Source: Allohahella marinimesophila
Lineage (GTDB): Bacteria; Pseudomonadota; Gammaproteobacteria; Pseudomonadales; Oleiphilaceae
Direction: 5' to 3'
Assembly: GCF_039538005.1 (NCBI RefSeq)
Contig: NZ_BAABBO010000018.1
Span: 1-64,000 of the forward strand
Length of the DNA stretch: 64,000 nt
Position numbers and translations under genes: made by a program. This document shows positions 23,778-33,066 of the stretch, piece by piece (the first letter of the stretch is position 1; every line of letters starts with the position of its first letter). The notes under the pieces were generated by a model. It made no database searches, was not told the DNA's origin, and saw only the letters and a list, made by a program, of their open reading frames with translations.

Positions 23778-25907
23778 ATGATGAATAGTAAGGCCCAAAA
23801 TAATGGGCCAAAGCCACGGCGGCAGAGTTCCACATCCATCTTGCTATGCTGCACCACGCTGACAGCCATTCCCATGACGGCGAATGCAGACGAGACTGGC
23901 GACGCCAGTAGCGGGGAAGTGTTCCGCCTGGCGCCAATCATCGTCAATACGCAGGCGCTGTCGGACGATGACTCGATGTCGACCGTTGCGCAGGAACTCT
24001 GGGTCGGTGGCAAGGTCGCTACAAGTGTGCTCGACACACCAGCCTCTGTTTCGGTCATTACCGAAAAGGAAATCCGGCAGCGCAACGCCAGTACGACCGA
24101 GGAGGTCCTGCAATACACGCCTGGCATCATCACCGATTTCTACGGCACTGATGACCGCAACGATTATTTCAAGGTTCGGGGCTTCCAGGCTACGACCTAC
24201 CGCGACGGCCTCACCCTGGGCTCGATGCGCGGTGTTCGTGAGGACGCCTTCGCCTATGAGCGCGTTGAAGTGCTACGCGGCGCCAACTCCACGCTGTTCG
24301 GTCCGGCAGACCCGGGCGGTTCGGTCAACTTCGTGAGCAAGCAGCCAAAGTTCGAATCTTTTGGCGAAGGGTACCTCGGCTATGGCTCGTTCGATCACAA
24401 GGAAGTTGGACTCGATGTTGGCGACGCCTTGAATGCCAATGAGACTGTAGCTTACCGCTTCACTGGCAAGATCCAGGACAGCGATCGCGAGTACGATGAA
24501 TCAAAGAACGACAGCGCGCTGGTCATGGGCGGCCTGACCTGGAAGCCGACTGTATTTACTTCAGCCACCCTTATTCTTGATCACCTGAAGAACGACAATA
24601 CGCCTAACAGCGGTGGCTATCCGATGGACCGCGAGTACGACCGCAGCAAGTTCTTCGGTGAACCGGACTTCAACTATTACGATGTCGAACGCACCAGCGT
24701 AACCGGGTTGCTGACCCACGACTTCGATAATGGATTCCTGCTGAGCACCAACCTTCGCTACAGCGAACTGACCGACGATTTCGGCTATATCTATCTGACG
24801 GATTCTGCTGCGCGGACTGGCACCGTGGTCGACCGTGACTATTTTGGCACCGACAGCGAAGCTCAGGAATTAATCGGCAACGCGATCGTGCAGTACGATG
24901 CGCAATTTGATCGATTCGACAGCAGCACGCTGGTGGGCGTCGAATATCGCGATGCTTCCACCGAAGACAGCTCCTTTTATGGTGACGCCACGCCGATCGA
25001 TATTGCGAATCCTGTTTACAGCGGCGCGCCTTCGGCACTGGCTGTCTACAGTGACAACGAACAGGATTACACGACTAAATCGATCTTCCTGACACAGAAC
25101 CTGTCATTCAACGACCGATATATTGTGACTGCGGGCGTACGTCATGATGCACTTGATCTATCCAGCAGAAACATCAGTGGCGTCAAGGCTTCCGACGATT
25201 TCTCCGAAACCTCACTGCGAGGCGCACTGACTTACAAGATCAACGAGCAGATCTCCAGCTATGTCAGCGTTGTGGAATCCATCGCACCACCTTCGATCGG
25301 TACTGATCCTGAGCGCGGCGAGCAATTCGAGGTCGGTGCGAAATATGCGCCTGCTGGCATGAACGCGCTGTTCTCGGCAGCCGTGTACGAGCTCACCAAG
25401 AAAGACGTGACGATTGCTGTGGTACAGGCTAACGGTACGATCGAGCAGGAGACTGTGGGCGAATCCCGGGTACGTGGTCTTGATCTGGAAGCCAGGGCAG
25501 ACTTGAGCAACAACCTGAGTCTGGTCGGTGGCTACGCTTATCTGGATTCGGAAGTCGTACGCAGCGCTCCACTCCGTGATGGCACGGTGATTGAAGGCAA
25601 GGAGTTCGCCATAACGCCGCAACACACGGCCTCGCTCTGGAGTTACTACACACTCGCCGACCTGGATATGAGCTTCGGCCTCGGGGCCCGCTATACTGGG
25701 GAATATTATTTCGACGCTGCGAACACCAAGGAGAGTGATTCAGCCACGCTGTTCGATGCGGCCTTCACCTACCAGGTGTTCAGGAATACGGATCTGAAGC
25801 TCAACATCAGTAACCTGCTCGATGAGCAGCATATGGTGGGTTCTGGCACCGCGGATTACTACAATCCTGGCCGGGAGATGAAAGCTCAGATCGCCTACAG
25901 CTGGTAG
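23778..25907 (+). CDS. TonB-dependent ferric-siderophore receptor
   Basis: The protein has 709 residues. I take the ATG at 23778, with AGGAAG just upstream and a signal peptide ending near TANA; the frame extends 14 codons further. The plug domain has VLDTPASVSVITEKEIRQRNASTTEEVLQYTPGI and VRGFQATTYRDGL, then VEVLRGANSTLFGPADPGGSVNFVSKQP. The barrel ends in the usual aromatic residue (IAYSW). This is the siderophore-type subfamily of outer-membrane receptors; the ligand cannot be told. The Fur box upstream and the facing PepSY operon support iron-regulated uptake. Confidence 0.93.
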   Translation: MMNSKAQNNGPKPRRQSSTSILLCCTTLTAIPMTANADETGDASSGEVFRLAPIIVNTQALSDDDSMSTVAQELWVGGKVATSVLDTPASVSVITEKEIRQRNASTTEEVLQYTPGIITDFYGTDDRNDYFKVRGFQATTYRDGLTLGSMRGVREDAFAYERVEVLRGANSTLFGPADPGGSVNFVSKQPKFESFGEGYLGYGSFDHKEVGLDVGDALNANETVAYRFTGKIQDSDREYDESKNDSALVMGGLTWKPTVFTSATLILDHLKNDNTPNSGGYPMDREYDRSKFFGEPDFNYYDVERTSVTGLLTHDFDNGFLLSTNLRYSELTDDFGYIYLTDSAARTGTVVDRDYFGTDSEAQELIGNAIVQYDAQFDRFDSSTLVGVEYRDASTEDSSFYGDATPIDIANPVYSGAPSALAVYSDNEQDYTTKSIFLTQNLSFNDRYIVTAGVRHDALDLSSRNISGVKASDDFSETSLRGALTYKINEQISSYVSVVESIAPPSIGTDPERGEQFEVGAKYAPAGMNALFSAAVYELTKKDVTIAVVQANGTIEQETVGESRVRGLDLEARADLSNNLSLVGGYAYLDSEVVRSAPLRDGTVIEGKEFAITPQHTASLWSYYTLADLDMSFGLGARYTGEYYFDAANTKESDSATLFDAAFTYQVFRNTDLKLNISNLLDEQHMVGSGTADYYNPGREMKAQIAYSW

Positions 25908-25922
25908 TCGGTCTGCCAGGCC

Positions 25923-25956
25923 AGGCGAATGGCCGATGCTACATGGCCATTCGCTT
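25923..25956 (+). terminator. hairpin after the receptor gene
   Basis: GCGAATGGCC (25925-25934) pairs perfectly with GGCCATTCGC (25945-25954), and two further flanking pairs (one G-U) extend the stem. Only TT follows, so it is a weak intrinsic terminator or an mRNA-stabilising hairpin. Confidence 0.5.
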
Positions 25957-26033
25957 CGCTGTCGGAAAGTTCACCTGCGCTGTATCGATCCTCAAGGACG
26001 ACCGCCAGGTTTATTCTGGCGGCCGAGACACAA

Positions 26034-26363
26034 TCAGGTGTCTGAAGCAACTGAAAACCTGCCGAAACAGAACAATCGAAAGAGCGCTGGCCGTCTGGCT
26101 AATAGCCAGGCCACCAAGACGGCTGACAGGGTCAGTAGCATGAACCAGACCAGTACAGCCATGGATGCATGATCCGCCAGCAGGCAAAATACCCCTGCCA
26201 ATATGAGCATTACACTGCCAGTGCCACGCATCGCAGAAGTCGCCGGTCGGGTTTTGCCTTGCTCATGCACCTGATGCCAGTGGACCGGCATCGCGAGCGC
26301 AAGCCAGGCCATGCCGGTAAAGGCGCTGATGAAGGCGGCTAACAGATATAATGATTCAGACAT
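26034..26363 (-). CDS. DUF3325 membrane protein of iron-uptake operon
   Basis: The protein has 109 residues from the ATG at 26363; the longer frame (to 26441) lies inside the upstream gene. Three hydrophobic helices are seen (LYLLAAFISAFTGMAWLALAM, GSVMLILAGVFCLLA, MAVLVWFMLLTLSAVLVAWLLA). DUF3325 proteins are usually encoded last in a DUF3649-PepSY-DUF3325 operon next to a siderophore receptor, as here. The start overlaps the PepSY gene by eight bases. Function is unknown. Confidence 0.8.
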   Translation of the reverse strand: MSESLYLLAAFISAFTGMAWLALAMPVHWHQVHEQGKTRPATSAMRGTGSVMLILAGVFCLLADHASMAVLVWFMLLTLSAVLVAWLLARRPALFRLFCFGRFSVASDT

Positions 26364-28050
26364 GAGCCACGTCTCCTGCCTCGAACGACACGTTCGAAGG
26401 TTGCTGGGCATACTCGCGCGCAGCCAGCTTGCGAGCCGCAAACAGAGACAGTGCCGAGGTCGCGAGCAGGCTCAGATCCACCCCGGCCACTGGCCAGTAA
26501 GTCTCCAGAAAAATGGTCTTGATCAGGTGATCCCCGGTGGTCAACCAGTTCAATACGACGGCGGCCACACCAAGGGCTGCGATGGCATAGCACTGTTCAC
26601 GCCATGCGGGGTTGAGTAAATTGCGCGCTACCGGGGCACTACGGAAGACCGCGTGCGCAAAGGCCAGCAGCCAGAACCCCCAGAACGATGCGGCTTCCCA
26701 GTCACCTCTGCCTTCCATACCTGCCGGTAATAGCCTGTTCACCACCAGCATACCGACCGCAGCGATTACCATGCCCGTGCAAGTCGCAACGGCCAGTGCA
26801 TCGACAATTCTCGCGCCCTGGCTGCCCTTCTCCGCATGCTTCCGCTTACGTTTTTCAACGAAGAATATAAAGCCAGTGGCAATACAGACACAGCCGATTA
26901 GACCACCGAAGACATAGAGCCAGCGCAATAGCCAATGTTCGAAATGCTGTAAATGGAGCCCCGTGAGGAACTCGTTGATCTCGTCGACGACCGAGCGAGG
27001 CGGATCCTCTCGTAACAGATCTCCGGTACTGGCCTTGAAGTGAATCCCCTCACCCACAAGCGCGACCCGATCGCTGCCAGCCCGATACACCGAGACATAG
27101 CCATTGATGTCGTTGCGATGATTAATCGTCAGCAAACCCACTTCGCCAGCCATGTCACGTTCTGCCCACATGCGTTTGGCCTCGCTGACCATGACATCGA
27201 CCGAGGCCATCGGAGCAGGCACCCCGGCGGGCTCGAGGGGAAGACCCGTCTCAGCGGATTCCAGTACTTCTCCCTGGTCATGCAGCGGTTTGAGGAGCGA
27301 ACTCCCGGCGGGAAAGTAGATGAAACTGGCAAAGATGATCAGTCCGGTAAAGGCGAAAAAAAGATGGAACGGCGTACCGACAACACCGGTCAGATTGTGG
27401 AGATCCAGTGTACTGCGCTGGGTACGCTTCCACGGCCGGAAGGTGAAGAACTCCTTGAAGATCTTGCGATGCATCACGATGCCGGTGACCAGCGCGATCA
27501 GCATGGTGAAAGCGGATAGTCCGACAAGCCAATAGCCAAGATTGTTCCAGCCCAGGTGCAGGCCATAATGCATCGGATAGAACCATTCGCTACCAATCTT
27601 CAGCTGATCGTCCGGCAGCATTTCTCCGCTGCGAGGGTCAATCGTCGTCCAGCCGTGAACGTGTGCGTGATCGTCCGCGCTGTCCTTGAGACGATTGGGA
27701 ATGGCAAATTCGCCACCGATCTGTAGCAAGGGGTCACGATGCGTGGTGTACGCGTAGAGGCTCGTCAAAGTCAGCGTATCTGGATCCGGCATTGGACCCA
27801 CAACGCGCATTTCAGTGAAAGCCCAGTCATCAGGATGAGGTTTCAGGCGTTCGTACACGTCCTTGAGCATCCCATCGTACGAGGGCATGACCTGCGGCTC
27901 GAATCGAGTATCCGGAATGGCCCAGCGATCGATCTCACGATCAAACACCGACAATGCTCCAAAGAAAAACGCCACAATGAGCACGTAGCCGAGCACCAGA
28001 CCGTACCAGGTGTGAAGCCAGGCCATTGCCTGACGAAAACTGTTCTGCAC
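26356..28050 (-). CDS. PepSY-associated TM protein (likely ferric-siderophore reductase)
   Basis: The protein has 564 residues with a PepSY_TM layout. The first helix is AWLHTWYGLVLGYVLIVAFFFGALSVF. A periplasmic PepSY region follows, then helices at NLGYWLVGLSAFTMLIALVTGIVMH, FHLFFAFTGLIIFASFIYF, and three to four more near the C-terminus. His-containing helices fit haem or iron reduction in the inner membrane (family inference). It is the middle gene of the iron operon and is read divergently to nothing; the whole operon faces the receptor gene tail to tail. It follows the DUF3649 gene by nine bases. Confidence 0.85.
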   Translation of the reverse strand: MQNSFRQAMAWLHTWYGLVLGYVLIVAFFFGALSVFDREIDRWAIPDTRFEPQVMPSYDGMLKDVYERLKPHPDDWAFTEMRVVGPMPDPDTLTLTSLYAYTTHRDPLLQIGGEFAIPNRLKDSADDHAHVHGWTTIDPRSGEMLPDDQLKIGSEWFYPMHYGLHLGWNNLGYWLVGLSAFTMLIALVTGIVMHRKIFKEFFTFRPWKRTQRSTLDLHNLTGVVGTPFHLFFAFTGLIIFASFIYFPAGSSLLKPLHDQGEVLESAETGLPLEPAGVPAPMASVDVMVSEAKRMWAERDMAGEVGLLTINHRNDINGYVSVYRAGSDRVALVGEGIHFKASTGDLLREDPPRSVVDEINEFLTGLHLQHFEHWLLRWLYVFGGLIGCVCIATGFIFFVEKRKRKHAEKGSQGARIVDALAVATCTGMVIAAVGMLVVNRLLPAGMEGRGDWEAASFWGFWLLAFAHAVFRSAPVARNLLNPAWREQCYAIAALGVAAVVLNWLTTGDHLIKTIFLETYWPVAGVDLSLLATSALSLFAARKLAAREYAQQPSNVSFEAGDVAHV

Positions 28051-28059
28051 GATGCGCTC

Positions 28060-28407
28060 CTAGTCGATGAGAAGAAGTTGGAGTAGCCAGGCCGTAGCCG
28101 TCATACCAATCGCACCGCCAGCAAGTACAATCCATACCCGGCGAAGATCGGGGGTAACGAAGGCCCACAGGAAGACGGGAACGATAAGCAGGAAGGCCAG
28201 CATCATCATAAGATGCTCGGCGCCATGAAAGCTCACACCCAATGTCACCAAGCCGGCTATACCGAACGCGACGAAGCCCCAGGTAAAGCAATAGCTCCCG
28301 AGCAGACTCAGGACGAGCCGATGCAGCGTGTCGAACACAGCGCCGCTGCCTTTGCCTGCGGCTTTTGGATTCACTGCGGCTTTCGATATACCAGTATTTG
28401 CGCCCAT
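28060..28407 (-). CDS. DUF3649 iron-uptake membrane protein
   Basis: The protein has 115 residues from the ATG at 28407, with GAGGAAG upstream; the frame continues to 28458 but without a good site. Three helices are seen (LVLSLLGSYCFTWGFVAFGIAGLVTLGV, HLMMMLAFLLIVPVFLWAFV, VWIVLAGGAIGMTATAWLLQLLL). It is first gene of the iron operon and follows a possible Fur box. DUF3649 proteins are linked to siderophore-receptor loci; the exact role is unknown. Confidence 0.8.
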   Translation of the reverse strand: MGANTGISKAAVNPKAAGKGSGAVFDTLHRLVLSLLGSYCFTWGFVAFGIAGLVTLGVSFHGAEHLMMMLAFLLIVPVFLWAFVTPDLRRVWIVLAGGAIGMTATAWLLQLLLID

Positions 28408-28449
28408 GTTTACTAGCTTCCTCTTGCTATGGAACAGCACTTTTGCGAA

Positions 28450-28470
28450 TGATAACACGATCCATTCTCA
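28450..28470. promoter_or_regulatory. possible Fur box of the DUF3649 operon
   Basis: TGATAAC (28450-28456) and ATTCTCA (28464-28470) are inverted Fur-like half-sites with 7 bases between them, 43 bases before the DUF3649 start. The spacing is wider than the classical 7-1-7 site, so the match is only moderate. Confidence 0.4.
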
Positions 28471-28526
28471 TTTATGCTATGAGGCGCTACAATAAATTCA
28501 GAATCTGAACGTATCGGTCCTAGACC

Positions 28527-29126
28527 ATGAACCCAAAAACAACTGGCCTCTCCTATGACCGGATCACCCATCTATGGGAGAGTGAAAGTTTCAATCGAGC
28601 AAATGGTATCGAGGCCCATAAGCGGGCTATCAGGTTTTCGAAAAATAGAGGCCAGGCGCTCGATGTCGGCTGCGGCTGCACCGGAAGGTTTATCGATCTG
28701 CTCATGAGTGAAGGGTTTTCACCTGAAGGCGTGGATATTTCCGTGAGAATGGTGCTCCTGGCTCGAGAACGTCACCCAGACGTGAACTTCCATCATCAGA
28801 ACATCTGCGAGTGGGTGATTCCGAACAAATATGACTTCATCACGGCTTGGGATAGCATCTGGCATATACCGCTGGAGCAGCAAGAGCAGGTGATAGGCAA
28901 GTTGGTGTCGAGCCTTAACCCAGGCGGTGTGCTTATTTTTTCTTTCGGTGGTACGGATGAACCCGGCGATCATACCGATAACTTCATGGGACCAGAGATG
29001 TATTACTCGAGCCTGGGCACAAATGGATTCCTTGAATTAATCATTCGCCTCGGATGTGCCTGCAGACATCTGGAGTACGATCAGCACCCGGAGCTACACA
29101 CTTATCTGATCGTTCAGAAGCTTTGA
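28527..29126 (+). CDS. class I SAM-dependent methyltransferase
   Basis: The protein has 199 residues. Motif I is ALDVGCGCTGRFIDLL near residue 46, motif II is GVDIS, motif IV is YDFITAWDSIWHIPLEQQEQV and a post-motif LNPGGVLIFSFGG follows. The substrate is unknown. It heads a small same-strand group with the broken GrpB gene (25 bases away) and the glyoxalase-fold gene, all lacking obvious pathway links. Confidence 0.85.
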   Translation: MNPKTTGLSYDRITHLWESESFNRANGIEAHKRAIRFSKNRGQALDVGCGCTGRFIDLLMSEGFSPEGVDISVRMVLLARERHPDVNFHHQNICEWVIPNKYDFITAWDSIWHIPLEQQEQVIGKLVSSLNPGGVLIFSFGGTDEPGDHTDNFMGPEMYYSSLGTNGFLELIIRLGCACRHLEYDQHPELHTYLIVQKL

Positions 29127-29151
29127 TGGTTGTTGTTGGCATAGAGCACCT

Positions 29152-29668
29152 ATGAAAGTTGAGCTGCAATCATACAACCCCAAGTGGCCGGAGCTTTTCG
29201 AGCAGGAAAAGAGCTTCTTGCTTACGAGGTTGGCTGTGTGGTTCAGTTGAGCACGTCGGCAGCACTGCTGTGCGGGGCATGATCGCAAAGCCGATCATCG
29301 ACATCATGTTTGGCGTCGAACACCTCAAGGCTTCAAGTGGCGCGATTGACGTTCTGCAAAGGAGTGGGTACTGCTACTACCCCTACAAGCCAGACCAGAT
29401 GCATTGGTTTTGTAAGCCCTCGCCGGATTTTCGTACGCACCACTTACACCTGATACCGTATGGAAGCCCGCTGTGGAAAGAGCGCATCAGGTTCCTAGAT
29501 ATTCTCCGGTCAAATCCGCAAGTAGTCGAGGACTACGAGCTTCTGAAGCGAACTTTGGCGGCTGAAATGGCGTCTGATCGAGAGGCATATACCCGGAATA
29601 AGTGGTCATTCATCAAGAAAGTTCTGGACGATTCAGCCCTGAGACAACAAACGCCTTTGACGAAGTGA
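29152..29668 (+). pseudogene. GrpB/UPF0157 family gene with frameshift
   Basis: The first frame starts MKVELQSYNPKWPELFEQEK and stops at a TGA (about 29248). The next frame (+1) continues with GSVEHVGSTAVRGMIAKPI, IDIMFGVEHLK and the rest of the family to 29665. GrpB proteins have YDP.WP..F..E then (I/V)EHIGSTAVPG.AAKPIIDI, so both halves are one gene. The shift lies near 29220-29245, where a few residues are also missing. GrpB belongs to the nucleotidyltransferase fold. Either the gene is dead or there is a sequence error. Confidence 0.8.
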
Positions 29669-29674
29669 GCATTT

Positions 29675-30031
29675 ATGCGATTTAAAGCAATCCCGATCAT
29701 ACGAATTTTCGATGAGGCGCAGGCCAAAGCTTTTTACCTGGATTTCCTGGGCATGTCTCTGGATTGGGAGCACCGCTTCGAGGCCGACTTCCCTATCTAC
29801 ATGCAGGTATCCAGAGGTGATCTGGTCTTCCACCTGAGCGAACATTCAGGGGACTGCACGCCAGGTTCGAAGACCTTCGTGAAAACCGATGAGCTCGAGG
29901 CCCTGCACCACGAAATTACCTCGCGTGGTTACAGATATTCCAGGCCGGAAATCACCACCGCGACCTGGGGTGACAGGATGTTTGAAGTGGTGGATCCGTT
30001 TTCAAACAGGATATTGTTTAATGAGGGTTGA
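29675..30031 (+). CDS. glyoxalase/bleomycin-resistance-fold protein
   Basis: The protein has 118 residues and a VOC fold: AIPIIRIFDEAQAKAFYLDFLGMSLDWEHRF, then ITTATWGDRMFEVVDPFSNRILF. It most resembles the subgroup annotated as glyoxalase superfamily/Ble-like, which may bind antibiotics or metabolites. No metal-ligand set could be assigned safely. It follows the GrpB pseudogene by six bases. Confidence 0.8.
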   Translation: MRFKAIPIIRIFDEAQAKAFYLDFLGMSLDWEHRFEADFPIYMQVSRGDLVFHLSEHSGDCTPGSKTFVKTDELEALHHEITSRGYRYSRPEITTATWGDRMFEVVDPFSNRILFNEG

Positions 30032-30066
30032 ACGAGCGCACTGCCCAGAGGAAGTTGGCTGAAAAC

Positions 30067-32733
30067 TCAAACCTGTGGATGCCTGAAGACACCCTCCGTC
30101 TCCCTGAGCATGCATTGAAGTGCTTCAAACGGGATCGGCCTGCTCATGTAATAGCCCTGCAGAACGTCACAGCCCATGCTGGTGAGGATGTCGAAAGTAT
30201 TCTTCGTTTCAACACCTTCGGCCACGATTTTCAGCGCCAACGCGTGCGCCATCCGAATACTCGTTTCAACGATCACCTGATCGCCGCCTGTGGCCTGGTC
30301 CAGATTCATCACAAAGGAGCGATCCAGCTTGATCTCCTGAACAGGGAGCCGCTTGATGTACGCGAGCGAAGAATAGCCTGTACCAAAGTCATCGATAGAC
30401 AAGCCGACGGCCATCTTGTGCAGGGCGTGCAGCACTGCCAAGGCCCGGTCAGGATCACTCATCATGGCTGTTTCTGTGACTTCCAGAATGAGCGCGCCTG
30501 GCGGCAGGTCCTAGCGATTGAGCGAGCGTTTGACCTTGCTGGCAAAGTCCCGGTCGCGTAGATTTACGGCCGAGATATTGATAGCCACTGTGATATGAAA
30601 GCCCTGCTTCCGAAGGGTGGCGATACTGCGCAAGGCTTCGTCCAGCACCCATTCTGTCAGCGCATGGATGATTCCCGTCTGTTCAGCAACAGGAATGAAT
30701 TCGTCTGGTCCTATGAATCCATGCTGAGGGTGTTGCCACCGAAGCAGGGCTTCTACCGAATCAATCGACAAGGCGTGTGCCGTGATCTTGGGCTGAAACG
30801 CCAGCGAGAGTGAGTTCTCCTTAATTGCCTTACGAAGGTCGCCAGCCAGGCTGAGCCGGCGTTCGCTATAGGGATTGATTTGCTCGCTATAGAGCGAGTA
30901 GAGGGTGTTCAGACGCGAGCAGGCATCGACGGCGATTTGCGCTTTTTGCAACAGCGGCTCGATCTCCAGCCCATGGTCAGGCAACAGGGCGATCCCGGTA
31001 AGCGCGCCTACTTCAATAACGAGCTCCCCCGAAGCGCATGGCTCGGATAATTCCAGCACGAACTTGTCCATGGCCGTTGTCAATGCTGGGCCTAATGTCG
31101 GGTCTTCGCTGTTGACCGGTATAGCAGGTAACCGTAGACCCAGCGCGAACGACGCCCCTTCTATACTACAGATAAACTGCTTCTCTTCCGTACTCAGCGA
31201 CACGATGCCCGGCAACGCAGCCGCCTGTGCCTCGAGCCTCTGACACAACAGTTGAAGAACCTGGTCTGCTTCAGTGTGTCCGAGCGTCTTGTTCACCTCG
31301 TGAAAACGGGAGAAATGGATGAGACAGATGGCAAAACGAGCCTCTATAGACTCCTGCTGTTGATACCATGATTCAAGGTAGGCACGATTGGGTATCTGCA
31401 GACGGTGATGATAGAGCGCCTGTCGAAGTAGACCAGCCTCTGCCGCACGTCGTTGCTCGGTTTCCGCCAGTAAGGCCAGCTGTGATTCAGACCGTTGCCT
31501 TCGCTCCTGGGTCAGGCGATCTGCCAGGGCAAAGGACAGCAATATGGCCTCGAGCGCCGAAAATAACGGCGGGCTATTCTCGGTCCACGCCGAACGTGGA
31601 ATGACATCGAACACGGCCAGGGTAAAAAACAGGATGGCCAGCAAGACGCCAACCCAGGCAATGGTGTAGTAGCGAGCCAGCGTGCTGCCCTTCAGCCACA
31701 TGTAAGGGCCAGTCAGCATGCAGCTCAGGAATGTTGCAAAGAGGACGACGACGGATGCCAGGATCACCGTCTTGTATTCACCAAACAGGGCTATCAGGAA
31801 AATGCAGGCAGTAGCTGCAGCAAGGCCCATGAACCATTGGTACAGTTTCGGTGCATGTATATCCAGCCGCAGGAAGGTCACCGTGAAGAGACCGGCAGAT
31901 ATTACCATTGTGGGTACAGAGAATCTGAAGATGTGATCCTGAATGGCGGCTAGTTCAGGAAAGAAGAATTGCGCCCACAGACCCGTGATGGACATTTGCG
32001 TGAACAGCGTTCCGAGAACGAACAGTATGTAAAACAGATAAACACTTTCGCGCAGAGATAGAAAAAGAAAGAAGTTATAAAGCAGCATGGCAAGCATAAC
32101 GCCGAAATAAAGGGCGTGCTTGAGAATGTCGGCCTGCGCATGTTCGTAGAAGTGTTTCGGGGCCGAGATCGTCACAGGGGTTTGCATGGAGCTTTGCGAA
32201 CGAATTCTGAAATAGAGTGTCGTCTCGTCGCCCGGCCCCAGCCACATCGGAAAGCTGAAGAAGCGACTATTGATCAAGCGGGTGGATAAAGGACTATGGT
32301 CGCCCGTACCGACGTGTTCGACAATAGCGCCGTCCTGAACGCGGTAGTATTCAATGTGGTCGAGTATCGGGTGGTCAATGCTGACGATGCGCTCGATGGG
32401 CCGATCGCTACTGTTAAACAGCTGAACTCGCAGCCAGAGCGTACCTGACTCGAAACCGAAATTAAGAGCTTTTGTTCCGTTGAGCTGCCATGGTGCCGAA
32501 CTCGCCTGCTTCAGGTCGTCGAGGGTTTGCGGGACGCTCCCGTCCGACTGCTGCTTATCGAGCTGATAATACAGGTAGTCGTGTAGTGGCCGCTGTGCCT
32601 CGCTGGAGGCGGCGTCGAATCTTTCAACAGTCAATGCATTTGAAGACGCAGAAGCGCTGGCGACGATGAGGATGCAGAGTGCACTGAGTACGCTGAGAAC
32701 CAGAGCCACCCTCGTTCTGCCAAACGGAATCAA
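30067..32733 (-). pseudogene. 7TMR-DISM/GGDEF/EAL c-di-GMP phosphodiesterase split by one amber codon
   Basis: Reading leftward, 740 codons are followed by TAG at 30513-30511, and the same frame goes on with DLPPGALILEVTETAMM through the end of an EAL domain to 30067. Together they make an 888-codon gene. Domains are a signal peptide, 7TMR-DISMED2 (about 40-180), seven helices (about 195-390), a degenerate GGDEF (IEGASF replaces the signature) and an EAL domain starting at SVEALLRWQHP with SIDDFGTGYSSL after the stop. No frameshift is involved. If the amber is real, the truncated protein lacks the DDFGTGYSS metal and catalytic residues, so phosphodiesterase activity is lost unless the codon is read through. 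A sequencing error is the alternative. Confidence 0.85.
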
Positions 32734-33066
32734 TCCACCCCCTTCGCTTGCAAGCCTTGTGAGAACGCTATATCAATCTTTGATATGCGTGAGTTGCAGG
32801 AAGTATAGACGCCGCTCTTCTTTCCGCTAAGCTTCAACCGGAGAAAGGCTGGCTTTGGCCCCCATCAAGCGCTGACTTGCACGTCAAGACTGGCAAACTG
32901 CTGGACTATGTAATTAAGAAGGCCGTAGATGAAGGTGGCAATGCCCACCTTTTCAAGAAGCTCTTCAGCCGTAGCCAATAGCGAGTAGGTAAGATCCCAC
33001 CCATGTTCCTGAAAATGAAGTCCACCGATAATTTCGAGGCCGATGGCTGAGCTGTTGCGAGAAAAC
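32734..33066. other. gene-free gap with a coding-like relic
   Basis: On the + strand a frame ending at TAG 32979-32981 reads DLHVKTGKLLDYVIKKAVDE then GGNAHLFKKLFSRSQ. It has natural-looking composition but no start codon or known family. It may be the tail of a deleted gene. Confidence 0.25.

Noticed and set aside
25923..25956. REP-type repeat
   Set aside because: Only one copy of this palindrome was seen in the window.
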